From Prevotella sp. (GTDB lineage: Bacteria > Bacteroidota > Bacteroidia > Bacteroidales > Bacteroidaceae), in NCBI GenBank assembly GCA_016281055.1, contig JAEEHW010000141.1, positions 1 through 41,580 on the forward strand: a stretch of DNA of 41,580 nt, written 5' to 3'. Position numbers and translations under genes: made by a program. The notes below the pieces were generated by a model. The model saw nothing but the letters and a program-made list of their open reading frames with translations. It did no database searches and was not told the origin of the DNA. Shown here in pieces: positions 16,195-24,796 of this stretch (positions are counted from its first letter, which is position 1; every line of letters starts with the position of its first letter).

Positions 16195-16229
16195 ACTATG
16201 AACTATGCACTATGCACTCTTAACTGAAT
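16195..16229 (-). repeat. Short heptamer array after a permease stop codon
   Basis: Five 7-mers (ACTATGA, ACTATGC, ACTATGC, ACTCTTA, ACTGAAT) directly follow the stop codon of the upstream permease (16230-16232) and fill most of the 56-nt gap to the next gene. Confidence 0.5.
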
Positions 16230-17486
16230 TCAGTCTGCCCTTAATGCTTCTATCGGTCGGATGCGTGATGCCTTGTATGCAGGTATCAGTCCTGCTATCG
16301 TTCCTGCTATCACCATTACCATCGTGGCTTCAAAACATACGTCAAGTCCCACTGTCGGGTCGAGGAACATCGTGGCCTTGAACAGTCCCGTGTCTATTGT
16401 CTCGTGACCTATCGTGGCATCCATGTACTCATTGGCAGCCACGCCCAGCACCATGCCTACGTAACCGAAGAACGTGGTGATGATGACGCTTTCCGTTATT
16501 ATCAGTTTCAGGATGCTCCACGGCTTTGCTCCTATCGCCTTGCGTATGCCGAACTCATGGGTGCGTTCCTTCACGGTGATGAGCATGATGTTGCTCACGC
16601 CCACTATGCCACTCAGCAACGTAAGCAGTCCCACTATCCACAGTGCGGTGCGTATGATACCTATGCCCTGCTCCATCATCAGTTTCTGAGTATAGGCGTT
16701 CCATATCCAGATGGCACGCTCATCTTCAGGATGTGCCTGATGGTTGGCATTGATGCGACGGCGATAGTCTTTCTCAAAGTCTTCGTTGGCCTTCTCTGTC
16801 GTCAGTCCGTGGAAGGTGTATTCTATGCTGCCCGCATCGCTTGTGTTGGCACCGAAGATACTCTTGATGGTGGAATAAGCAGAGTAAGCCTCGCTCTGTC
16901 CTTCCTCACGGTCTTTGTATATGCCCACCACCTTGAAGGACATGTTTCCCACCTTCACATTCTTTCCCACCAGCGAGGAGTAATCCTTGGGTTCCAGTTC
17001 TCTTGCCTGCTTGTTGCTCAGCACGAGCACCTTTCTTTTTTCCTTCTGGTCTATCTCGTTGATGAAACGTCCGTAGAGCATCTCCCTCTTCATTATCTTC
17101 GTGTGCATGGGATATACACCAGACACCGACGTATTGATATACTCATCGCCGTTGCTGATTACTGCTGATGTTTCATACTCCGCACCCACGATGTCCACAT
17201 GATCCTTGAACTCGCTTTCGGTGATGGCGATGTCGCTGGTCTGCAGTCTGACGCGACGTCCTTCCTTCAGTCCCTGATAGGGCTTGGATGTCGTTCCGCC
17301 ATATACCGTTATGTAACTTGACAGCATGTCCTCGTTCTGCTTCATGTTTGCATTGATGAGTCCGTTGCCGGCGCCCAGCAGCACTATGAGCATGAAGATA
17401 CCCCACGCCACGGCGAATCCCGTCAGCGTGGTGCGCAGCTTGTTGCGCTGCGCCGTCTGCCATATTTCACTAAATACATCTCTCAT
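16230..17486 (-). CDS. MacB/FtsX-type ABC permease (first of pair)
   Basis: 418 residues, with the same four-helix topology as its downstream paralogue: a helix near 21-43 (TGFAVAWGIFMLIVLLGAG), a periplasmic MacB_PCD domain, then three C-terminal helices with LSGIVGVSNIMLITVKERTHEFGIRKAIGA before the second. MacB-type transporters move substrates within the periplasm (drugs, peptides, lipoproteins) rather than across the inner membrane. A heptamer hairpin lies in the 110-nt gap before it. Confidence 0.92.
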   Translation of the reverse strand: MRDVFSEIWQTAQRNKLRTTLTGFAVAWGIFMLIVLLGAGNGLINANMKQNEDMLSSYITVYGGTTSKPYQGLKEGRRVRLQTSDIAITESEFKDHVDIVGAEYETSAVISNGDEYINTSVSGVYPMHTKIMKREMLYGRFINEIDQKEKRKVLVLSNKQARELEPKDYSSLVGKNVKVGNMSFKVVGIYKDREEGQSEAYSAYSTIKSIFGANTSDAGSIEYTFHGLTTEKANEDFEKDYRRRINANHQAHPEDERAIWIWNAYTQKLMMEQGIGIIRTALWIVGLLTLLSGIVGVSNIMLITVKERTHEFGIRKAIGAKPWSILKLIITESVIITTFFGYVGMVLGVAANEYMDATIGHETIDTGLFKATMFLDPTVGLDVCFEATMVMVIAGTIAGLIPAYKASRIRPIEALRAD

Positions 17487-17513
17487 TTTTTATAATATTT
17501 CAATGCCTTCTTC

Positions 17514-17596
17514 AATTCACAATTCACAATGCATAATGCATAATTGGCTGCCGCATGGTAATTGTGCATTGTGCATTATGCATTGTGAATTGTGAA
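17514..17596 (-). repeat. Heptamer-armed hairpin between ATPase and permease
   Basis: The left arm (AATTCAC twice, AATGCAT twice, AATT) and right arm (AATT, GTGCATT twice, ATGCATT, GTGAATT twice) are reverse complements over more than 25 bp. They enclose GGCTGCCGCATGGT. The array begins at the stop codon of the ATPase gene. It is the clearest copy of the family and could attenuate transcription or stabilise the upstream message. Confidence 0.8.
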
Positions 17597-18316
17597 TTAC
17601 TTCATCATACCGTTGATGCCGAACGGACTTGAGTTGTGATCGAAGTTCTCTTCTATCTTCCCTATGATGCCGTCCTTGATGTGTACTATCTTGTTTGTCT
17701 CGTTGGCCACGCCGCTCTCGTGTGTCACCACCACGATGGTCATGCCCTCGTCCTGGTTCAGTTGCTTGAGCAGCTGCATCACCTCGACGGATGTCTTGGA
17801 GTCGAGTGCGCCCGTTGGCTCGTCGGCAAGTATTATCTGCGGACGGGTGATGAGCGCACGGGCTATTGCCACACGCTGCTTCTGTCCGCCCGACATTTCG
17901 TTGGGATAATGCTCTGCCCAGTCCTTCAGGCCCAGTCGGTCAAGATACTCCAATGCCATTTGGTGGCGTTTTCTTCTCGACACACCCTGATAGAACAATG
18001 GCAACTCAACGTTTTCCACTGCTGTCTTGAACGAGATAAGGTTGAACGACTGGAATATGAAGCCTATCAACTTGTTGCGATACTCTGCCGCACGGCGTTC
18101 CGAAAGATTCCAGATGGGCACTCCCGCCAGTTCGTATGTGCCAGAGTCATAGTTGTCGAGTATGCCGAGTATGTTCAGCAGTGTTGACTTTCCCGAACCC
18201 GATGCTCCCATGATGCTGACGAACTCTCCCTGCTCGATGTCGAGCGAGATGCCCTTCAGCACATGCAGCGGCTGCGCACCCTGATAGGTCTTGTTGATGT
18301 CTTTTAGATGAATCAT
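17597..18316 (-). CDS. ABC transporter ATPase, LolD/MacB type
   Basis: 239 residues from the ATG at 18316. A TTG at 18343 would lie inside the promoter -7 box and is rejected. Walker A is GASGSGKST (about 36-44), the Q-loop is FIFQSFNLI, the signature MSGGQKQRVAIARAL, Walker B IILADEPTGALD, and the H-loop VVVTHE. The MacB/LolD subclass hallmarks (LKDINKTYQG; EQGEFVSIMG) are present. It is the first gene of the efflux operon and energises the two separate permeases that follow. Confidence 0.93.
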   Translation of the reverse strand: MIHLKDINKTYQGAQPLHVLKGISLDIEQGEFVSIMGASGSGKSTLLNILGILDNYDSGTYELAGVPIWNLSERRAAEYRNKLIGFIFQSFNLISFKTAVENVELPLFYQGVSRRKRHQMALEYLDRLGLKDWAEHYPNEMSGGQKQRVAIARALITRPQIILADEPTGALDSKTSVEVMQLLKQLNQDEGMTIVVVTHESGVANETNKIVHIKDGIIGKIEENFDHNSSPFGINGMMK

Positions 18317-18340
18317 TGGTTTTTCTGTTTTTTTCGTTTG

Positions 18341-18371
18341 CAAAGGTACTAATTATCACACATCCCTCAAA
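18341..18371 (-). promoter_or_regulatory. Promoter of the tripartite efflux operon
   Basis: On the minus strand TTTG (18368-18371), 19 bp, TACCTTTG (18341-18348); the ATG at 18316 is 24 nt downstream. It lies directly after the GntR gene stop, so the efflux operon can be transcribed on its own. Confidence 0.7.
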
Positions 18372-18383
18372 GCATCTGGGATA

Positions 18384-18749
18384 TTATGCATGGTTTTGTG
18401 ACGAATGGTATGCCTCTGCAATGTCATCGAGCGTAATGCCGAGCAACTGCATCTGTCGGAACAACTCCGGCAGACGTTCCTTCATGAACTCTTTCTTGCG
18501 CGCCTTGAGTATCTGTGCCTTCGCACCTTTGGTCACGAAGTATCCCAGTCCGCGCTTGTTGTAGATGATTTCCTCACGCGCCAGCTGTTCGTATGCCTTC
18601 ACCGCCGTGTTGGTGTTCACCTCCAGCAGCACTGCATACTCACGGACTGACGGTATGCGGTCGTCGTCCTTGTATTTTCCTGATATTATCTCATCACACA
18701 GACGGTCTCCCATCTGTATGTAGATAGGTTTATCGTTTGAGAATGTCAT
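18384..18749 (-). CDS. GntR-family regulator, YtrA subfamily
   Basis: 121 residues. The N-terminal winged helix covers about 10-75 (YIQMGDRLCDEIISGKYKDD, then RIPSVREYAVLLEVNTNTAVKAYEQL with the recognition helix, then the wing IIYNKRGLGYFV). The C-terminal tail is short (about 45 residues), as in YtrA-type regulators that control ABC transporters. It overlaps the end of the upstream membrane-protein gene by 20 bp, so it is the last gene of that operon. The operator at 21617-21640 has the YtrA form AGTGTA..TACACT, which suggests feedback control. Confidence 0.9.
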   Translation of the reverse strand: MTFSNDKPIYIQMGDRLCDEIISGKYKDDDRIPSVREYAVLLEVNTNTAVKAYEQLAREEIIYNKRGLGYFVTKGAKAQILKARKKEFMKERLPELFRQMQLLGITLDDIAEAYHSSQNHA

Positions 18750-19650
18750 AGTTTGTCCATTTATTGGTTATTATCTGAAAGCCCTTGAATATGCGGTATG
18801 AAGCCCAGTAGTTGAACACTGTGAGCAGGAGGAACAGTATGCTGAGCACATATGGCACCGTGCCTATCTCCGTATATACGCAATGCATACCCTTCTTGTC
18901 TGCATTTTCAATCCACCTGTGCTCTAAGAATGTCCATTCGTAATAGTCCTGCAGGTTTGCGAATACTATCACGCAGAGCAGCATCACCAGACAGGTTATC
19001 ACGAAGGAATACTTGCGCAGCAGCGTTCCTCCCAGTGTATATAGCGAGAACAGCCACACCACAAAGGTATAAGTCAGAGTGTTCTCCATTATCCAGTACA
19101 TTGTCGGCTTCATGCCGTAGTCGAACTGTTCATTGTAGAAGCTGATGTTCTTCAACACCTGTGGCACTGCCGATGAATACCAGTAGTACACATGATTGTC
19201 AAACTCATTGGACCTAACATAGTATTCCGGTATAAAGCCGCAGGCCTCCTTCACCCAGTAATACAACATGCGGACCGAGTCGCCCAGCACCATTGCGAGG
19301 AATACGCCTACTACACTGACAACTGCTGTATAGATTATCAGCGCGAGGTATTTCTCTACATTCGTTGACGGCAGCATCAGGAATCTGGTGCGCTTACGCT
19401 TCTCATTTATACTCGCCACCACGGAGCCTATCAATATGAACGTAGCCACAATGAAGAGAAACGATCCTGCAGTAGAAAACGTTTTTATCATAATGTCAGG
19501 GCCAGCGGGTCTGTTGATCATATTCAACAGCATCTCACCCATGAGCACTGCCGTGAAAGTACCCGCAAACCACATCATCAATGTGCGGTAGTTGACAGCC
19601 AGCACCCAGCGCAGCGTCCTACCAAATCTATTTATATCGAAACTTTTCAT
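18730..19650 (-). CDS. ABC transporter membrane protein (paralogue 2)
   Basis: 306 residues with about six hydrophobic helices (for example near 24-45, 80-100, 110-135, 215-235, 240-260, 275-295). The N-terminus (KSFDINRFGRTLRWVL) is closely similar to that of the upstream membrane protein (VQFDIKRFGRLARWSL), so the two are duplicates. No other motif is recognised. With the CcmA-type ATPase it should form an ABC-2-like exporter. A 20-bp overlap with the regulator gene suggests coupled translation. Confidence 0.8.
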   Translation of the reverse strand: MKSFDINRFGRTLRWVLAVNYRTLMMWFAGTFTAVLMGEMLLNMINRPAGPDIMIKTFSTAGSFLFIVATFILIGSVVASINEKRKRTRFLMLPSTNVEKYLALIIYTAVVSVVGVFLAMVLGDSVRMLYYWVKEACGFIPEYYVRSNEFDNHVYYWYSSAVPQVLKNISFYNEQFDYGMKPTMYWIMENTLTYTFVVWLFSLYTLGGTLLRKYSFVITCLVMLLCVIVFANLQDYYEWTFLEHRWIENADKKGMHCVYTEIGTVPYVLSILFLLLTVFNYWASYRIFKGFQIITNKWTNYDILKR

Positions 19651-19663
19651 AATACTTTTTTAA

Positions 19664-19824
19664 AATGCATAATTCATAATGCATAATTCATAATTACCAT
19701 GCGGTACACATATTCTCATGCGGCAGCCAATTATGCATTATGCATTGTGCATTGTGCATTAACTCATGCGGCAGCCAATTATGCATTATGCATTGTGCAT
19801 TGTGCATTGTGCATTGTGCATTAA
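19664..19824 (-). repeat. Double heptamer array between two membrane-protein genes
   Basis: Tandem 7-mers (AATGCAT, AATTCAT, ATGCATT, GTGCATT) fill almost the whole gap. Two copies of the core in reverse (ATGCGGCAGCCAATT) lie near 19718-19733 and 19766-19780, so the right arm and core have been duplicated. The array begins at the stop codon of the upstream gene (19825). Confidence 0.75.
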
Positions 19825-20631
19825 TTAAACATTAACAAACTTACCCTTCACCTGTGTTCTGCAGAACAACCTGTATGACAGCCAGAAGTTCAATACCGTC
19901 CATGCTCCATAGAATACGTCTGTCAGCACAACAAAAGTGTTTGAAATCTTTGACGGATCACCATACACCAGCGAGAAATTAAGACTGGGCAACACTTTCG
20001 CCTGAACAATGCTCAGCGCTATCACCGCCAGCGTGGTCAGCACCCACGCATACTTGCGGTTGCGGAAGAACGTGGCTCCCAATGCATAAAAGGAGTGCAT
20101 GCTCAGCAGCGAAATAAACAACATGACCAGCAGCCTGTTCTCGGCGAGAGGAGGAAATATATCGTGTCTTACATTATTCACATATTCCATTACAAACGCC
20201 ACATCCTTCATGCCCAGCGAAGAAGCGACGACATACTGCACGAGGTCGGCGCAGAGGAATGCCGCCATAATTATCGGCAACTGTATAATCCAGTTGGCAT
20301 ATCTCATCAGGTATTTCTCAAAGTTGGATGCCGGCAGCATCATGAGTGCCTGCCTGTCGTGCTTGCCCTTCATGCTGTAGAACATCATGGACGGACCGAT
20401 TATCGCAGAGCCAAACAGTGTCATTATCACGATTACGCAGCACGGACCATAATTGCCCGCAACCACATGCCCGTCTGCCGAAGTGGGGTGAAATTCGTTT
20501 GTTCCGAAGAACACGAATGCCAGCGTACCCATCGCCAACAGCTGCAAGAACTGTCTCAGATAATATCCCTTGTCGTTGGTAAGCGACCACCTTGCCAGCC
20601 TACCGAACCTTTTTATATCAAACTGTACCAT
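19825..20631 (-). CDS. ABC transporter membrane protein (paralogue 1)
   Basis: 268 residues, about six hydrophobic segments (near 25-42, 57-80, 105-128, 165-185, 193-212, 235-255), no signal peptide. The N-terminal block FDIKRFGRLARW is shared with the downstream paralogue. The family is not one I can name beyond membrane subunits of ABC-2-like transporters common in Bacteroidota GntR operons. A heptamer array separates it from both neighbours. Confidence 0.8.
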   Translation of the reverse strand: MVQFDIKRFGRLARWSLTNDKGYYLRQFLQLLAMGTLAFVFFGTNEFHPTSADGHVVAGNYGPCCVIVIMTLFGSAIIGPSMMFYSMKGKHDRQALMMLPASNFEKYLMRYANWIIQLPIIMAAFLCADLVQYVVASSLGMKDVAFVMEYVNNVRHDIFPPLAENRLLVMLFISLLSMHSFYALGATFFRNRKYAWVLTTLAVIALSIVQAKVLPSLNFSLVYGDPSKISNTFVVLTDVFYGAWTVLNFWLSYRLFCRTQVKGKFVNV

Positions 20632-20639
20632 CGAATACT

Positions 20640-20735
20640 AATTGATAATTGATAATTGAAAATTGAAAATTATTATTACCGAAGCGAAACATATTCCGCA
20701 TGGTATTTTTCACTCTTCACTCTTCACTTTTCACT
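20640..20735 (-). repeat. Hybrid heptamer element with TTCCGCATGGTA core
   Basis: AATTGAT/AATTGAA 7-mers (20640-20672) and TCTTCAC/TTTTCAC 7-mers (20707-20735) flank a core containing ATTCCGCATGGTA, similar to the GGCTGCCGCATGGTAATT core elsewhere. The two arms are of different unit types, so this copy does not form a perfect hairpin. It lies just after the ATPase stop at 20746. Confidence 0.55.
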
Positions 20736-20745
20736 TTTAGCGAAG

Positions 20746-21561
20746 CTAAATCTTTCCTTCCGTTACAGCATTAAACAACAGTTCCAGGTTCACCTGCGTC
20801 TCTGCGCTGTCCGCCTTGCGCGGTGCTATCACTGCATTGCCCTGCAGCGACGGCTCGGCATAGATGACATCGTCCATCTCGCCCGGCATGCGGTATTCAA
20901 AGGTGTATTTCTCCTGAATGTCGGCCACCGAAGCATCGAGCAGCAGTTTCTGCGGAGAGAGTATCAGTATATGGTCGAGCAGCGATTCCACGTCGTGCAC
21001 CTGGTGAGTGGAGATTATCAGCGTGCGGTCATCACTCATATACTGTGCCACCACCTTGCGAAACTGACTCTTCGACGGGATGTCCAGTCCGTTGGTAGGC
21101 TCGTCCATCAGCATCACCTTGGTGTTCGTTGCCAGTGCGAAGGCCATGAACACCTTCTTCTTCTGGCCCATAGAGAGAGCATTGAGCTTTATGTCAGTGG
21201 TGAGTTCGAAATCCTTCAGGCAGTCCTCAAGCACCTGCGTGCTAAACCTCGGATAGAACGGGCGGTTTATCTTCACATAATCGTTGAGCGACATGGCAGG
21301 GAGGTCAAACTCCTCCGGCACTATGAAAATCTCCTGCAGCGTTTCCGGCTTTCTCTTGCGTGTCTCCACACCTTCATAGAGCACCTTGCCCTTCTTCGGC
21401 CTCAGCAGTCCGCTTATCAGATAGAGCAGCGTTGACTTGCCCGTACCGTTCTTGCCCAATAGGCCGTAGATGTTGTCCTGTTCCAGCGTAAGGCTGAAAT
21501 CATCAAATACCAGATTCTTCTGACCTGGATACTTAAAACTGATGTTGCTTACCTCAATCAT
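20746..21561 (-). CDS. ABC transporter ATPase (CcmA/YtrB type)
   Basis: 271 residues. Walker A GKNGTGKST (about 36-44), signature LSMGQKKKV (near 138), Walker B VMLMDEPTNGLD (near 160), H-loop ISTHQ (near 190). The C-terminal ~60 residues form an accessory domain of the type found in ABC-2 and bacitracin/YtrB exporters. It is the first gene of a four-gene operon with two membrane proteins and a GntR regulator, and has a strong promoter with an operator at its start. A role in export or cell-envelope stress is inferred. Confidence 0.9.
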   Translation of the reverse strand: MIEVSNISFKYPGQKNLVFDDFSLTLEQDNIYGLLGKNGTGKSTLLYLISGLLRPKKGKVLYEGVETRKRKPETLQEIFIVPEEFDLPAMSLNDYVKINRPFYPRFSTQVLEDCLKDFELTTDIKLNALSMGQKKKVFMAFALATNTKVMLMDEPTNGLDIPSKSQFRKVVAQYMSDDRTLIISTHQVHDVESLLDHILILSPQKLLLDASVADIQEKYTFEYRMPGEMDDVIYAEPSLQGNAVIAPRKADSAETQVNLELLFNAVTEGKI

Positions 21562-21616
21562 AATCCTATCAATTTTTGTTGCTTAGTAAATTTTTTGCTT
21601 AGTAAATCTCTGTATT

Positions 21617-21640
21617 AGTGTATTACTTTAATAGTACACT
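21617..21640. promoter_or_regulatory. Probable GntR/YtrA operator
   Basis: AGTGTATTA (21617-21625) and TAGTACACT (21632-21640) form an inverted repeat with 6 perfect outer base pairs (AGTGTA/TACACT) plus two inner ones. It covers the transcription start expected from the adjacent promoter. YtrA-type regulators bind sites of this form. Two copies of TTGCTTAGTAAAT (21579-21591 and 21595-21607) lie between it and the start codon. Confidence 0.6.
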
Positions 21641-21641
21641 G

Positions 21642-21673
21642 CAAAAGTAATACTTTTTGCATTACCTTCCAAA
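21642..21673 (-). promoter_or_regulatory. Promoter of the GntR-regulated ABC operon
   Basis: On the minus strand TTTG (21670-21673), 20 bp, TACTTTTG (21642-21649); the leader to the ATG at 21561 is about 75 nt and begins with the operator. Confidence 0.7.
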
Positions 21674-21827
21674 TATTTCGGAGGAAAAATGCATGTTATT
21701 AACATTCTTTAAGCATTCTTCCTCGCGCGTACATTTAATATAATTTTGGCGCCTTTACAAATTCAGTGCCATCATATTTAACTGCCGTTTCCTTGCGATA
21801 GAAATCACCAAAGTCATTTTTGCTCTC

Positions 21828-21880
21828 AAATACGCGAGTATTTCGCCCGTTCAGTATGTCGTTGTATTACAACGACATAA
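21828..21880 (+). other. Paired hairpins of copy C, candidate structured RNA
   Basis: AAATAC-GCGA-GTATTT (21828-21843) is identical to copy B. After 10 nt, the second stem (21854-21880) has TGTCGTTG in its 5' arm, paired with the matching 3' arm, in place of TATTACTG in copy B. Four base pairs changed on both sides; none inside the stem changed on one side only. Confidence 0.6.
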
Positions 21881-21913
21881 CTCCATTTTCACCTTTTCTC
21901 CCATCCCCTCCCA

Positions 21914-22001
21914 CTGTAATAGCATAGCTTTTACATTGTAATATGATAGCTTTTACCGTGTAAAGGCATTCACTTTACCATGCAAAACCTATCATTTTAA
22001 T
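21914..22001 (+). repeat. Tandem array of four 22-bp units (copy C)
   Basis: Units begin at 21914, 21936, 21958 and 21980. The second contains the consensus core TGTAATATGATAGCTTTTAC exactly. It is directly followed by a heptamer hairpin (arms about 22001-22034 and 22070-22096). Confidence 0.7.
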
Positions 22002-22326
22002 GCATAATTCATAATGCATAATGCATAATTATTACCTGCAAATCGCATTTTTTGTCGTATTTTACTTAATTGTGAATTATGCATTATGAATTGTTAATTA
22101 AATTAACATCTCTTTTGCACTTTTTTTTTTGTGCTGATTTGTTCACAAATGAAGCCGAAAAAATGATTTAATGACAGCCACAAATACTATTACCCTTACG
22201 ACTGCGTTTTCTTAAAAAAGAGACTGCACACACTCCACGCTACTACTGCAAAACCTGAACACGTTAAACCATTGCAGGAGTTATGCAGTCAATATAAATA
22301 TAGCAAGTTCCGCTTGCCGAGGAGTA

Positions 22327-22455
22327 AAGGGAAGTTAATAGGAGTTATCGCGGCTTTCAGCCGCTGAGGAGTTAAAGGACATTACGTTTGCCCATCCGTA
22401 TAGTCTAATACAAATGTCCCTTAACTACCCCCTAACTACTCTTAACTCCCTTAAA
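22327..22455 (+). repeat. Octamer-type inverted element (AGGAGTTA/TAACTCCC) before the CE1 gene
   Basis: AGTTAA-rich words on the left (22327-22383) pair with CTTAACTACC-type words on the right (22416-22455). A 6-bp hairpin GCGGCT-TTC-AGCCGC lies at 22351-22365. A 21-nt piece (22369-22389) recurs inverted at 23422-23442, beyond the CE1 gene. The stretch 22150-22326 shows no gene or clear promoter. Confidence 0.5.
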
Positions 22456-22486
22456 AGACATAGATTAATATAACTAATTAACTTAA

Positions 22487-23386
<900 letters not shown>

Positions 23387-23421
23387 CCCACAAAAATATT
23401 ATACCACAGATTGCACACACT

Positions 23422-23457
23422 AACGTAATGTCCTTTAACTCCCTCTAACTTCCCCAA
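23422..23457 (+). repeat. Inverted copy of the upstream repeat between the two esterase genes
   Basis: The first 21 nt (23422-23442) are the exact reverse complement of 22369-22389. CTCTAACTTCCCC follows, of the same TAACTCCC word type. The CE1 gene is thus bracketed by inverted 21-mers about 1.05 kb apart. Confidence 0.6.
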
Positions 23458-23462
23458 AAGAA

Positions 23463-24617
23463 ATGAACCGTTTACTTTTGTTTCTCACAATACTGGCCTT
23501 CGCCGTGCCGGGTGTATGCAGCGCCCAGACAGCAGAGTCTCACAGCCTTCCAAACCCTTTGAAATGGGAGAAGAAAAGCGGTATGGTAAAGAACCTTGCC
23601 GAATGGAACGAGCGCCGCAACGAGATTTCAAACCTGATACAACAGTATGAGATAGGTACCATTCCCGAGGTGAAGCGCGAGCAGATAAAGGCGCGCATGG
23701 ATAATGACACGCTATTTGTCACCGTCACCGTGGGCAATGAATCGTTGACTCTCTCATCGCACATCAAATATCCCGAAACCGGCACTGCACCCTATCCGTT
23801 GCTGATAGGCAGCAGCCGCATATCACTGCCCGACACTCTGCTGCGCATGCGGCCGATGGCACTCATGAACTACAATGAGCGACAGGTCAACGGATATTCG
23901 CAGTTCCGCGGCGACACATGCCGTACCAACTACGGCTTCGTAAGGCTGTACCCCGAACTCATCGACAACGGTGCATACAGCATGTGGGCATGGGGCTTTC
24001 AGCGCATCATCGACGGTCTGGAACTGCTTGGGCCAGAAGTGACGAAGATAGACACCAGGCACATCGGCGTCACTGGCTGTTCGTATGCAGGCAAGATGGC
24101 ACTGTTCTGCGGCGCCTTCGACACCCGCGTGGCGCTCACCATAGCACAGGAGCCTGGAGGTGGCGGAGCGGCAGCATGGCGTGTGTCGCACACCATCGAC
24201 GGTGTGGAAGACCTTGACAAGACCGACTACCATTGGTTCAAGCGCAGCCTGTGGGAACAGTTTCACGGCGACAGCGTATATCAGTTGCCATACGATCACC
24301 ACGAACTGTGCGCACTTGTATGTCCGCGCGCTTTCCTGATGCTTGGCAACACCGATTACAAATGGCTCGCCGACGAGTCGGGATATGTATCGGTCAACGC
24401 AGCCATGAGAGTGTGGGAACATCTGGGCATCGCCGACCGCATGGGCTATTCCATCAACGGCAACCATCCGCACTGCCGGTTGCCGGAGGAGCAGTTTCCA
24501 GAGGTGCTCGCCTTCATAGACCGCTTCCTCTTTGAAAAGCCAGTCAGCACGGCGGGCATACGGAAGGCTGAGATGTTCGAGGGAAAAGTGGATCTGGAGA
24601 AATGGATACGCTTCTGA
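23463..24617 (+). CDS. Secreted CE15 glucuronoyl methylesterase
   Basis: 384 residues with a signal peptide (about 1-22, ending VCSAQ). The CE15 hallmarks are present: HIGVTGCSYAGKMALFCGAFD with nucleophile Ser207, the acid Glu230 in IAQEPGGGG, and NGNHPHC with His337 next to Cys338. The PYPLLIGSS strand sits near 100. These enzymes cleave the ester between 4-O-methyl-glucuronic acid of xylan and lignin alcohols. It is paired with the CE1 esterase upstream and followed by a terminator at 24682. The GH115 alpha-glucuronidase 5 kb downstream would act on the freed acid. Confidence 0.92.
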   Translation: MNRLLLFLTILAFAVPGVCSAQTAESHSLPNPLKWEKKSGMVKNLAEWNERRNEISNLIQQYEIGTIPEVKREQIKARMDNDTLFVTVTVGNESLTLSSHIKYPETGTAPYPLLIGSSRISLPDTLLRMRPMALMNYNERQVNGYSQFRGDTCRTNYGFVRLYPELIDNGAYSMWAWGFQRIIDGLELLGPEVTKIDTRHIGVTGCSYAGKMALFCGAFDTRVALTIAQEPGGGGAAAWRVSHTIDGVEDLDKTDYHWFKRSLWEQFHGDSVYQLPYDHHELCALVCPRAFLMLGNTDYKWLADESGYVSVNAAMRVWEHLGIADRMGYSINGNHPHCRLPEEQFPEVLAFIDRFLFEKPVSTAGIRKAEMFEGKVDLEKWIRF

Positions 24618-24681
24618 AAAACATCGCTGAAGAAAAAAATAATATTCTATAAAAAGTGGGACACACAGCATAAAAGCAAGG

Positions 24682-24722
24682 CATCCGCACACACAGCCAG
24701 TCACTGTGTATGCGGATGTTTT
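24682..24722 (+). terminator. Terminator after the esterase pair
   Basis: CATCCGCA (24682-24689) pairs with TGCGGATG (24711-24718) and ACACAG with CTGTGT, separated by one C-A mismatch, with a 7-nt loop and TTTT after the stem. It closes the CE1-CE15 unit 65 nt after the CE15 stop. The rest of the gap to 24796 shows no clear promoter. Confidence 0.7.
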
Positions 24723-24796
24723 GCAAAAAAATTATATCATGGGGTAATGATATTTCATGTTCGTCTGTATATATAATAGACAAAAGCGAAAAAACG

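Larger units (their letters stand above)
21780..22149 (+). repeat. Long interspersed intergenic element, copy C (~370 bp)
   Basis: The second copy of the element at 11239-11607, in the same orientation, with the same order of modules and nearly the same length. Long identical blocks include the GCGA hairpin and TTGTTAATTAAATTAACATC. It lies in the divergent gap between the ABC operon and the CE1 esterase gene. No coding frame is conserved between the two copies. Confidence 0.8.

Noticed and set aside
18317..18343. TTG start for the efflux ATPase
   Set aside because: The TTG overlaps the TACCTTTG promoter box, so it cannot be in the transcript.
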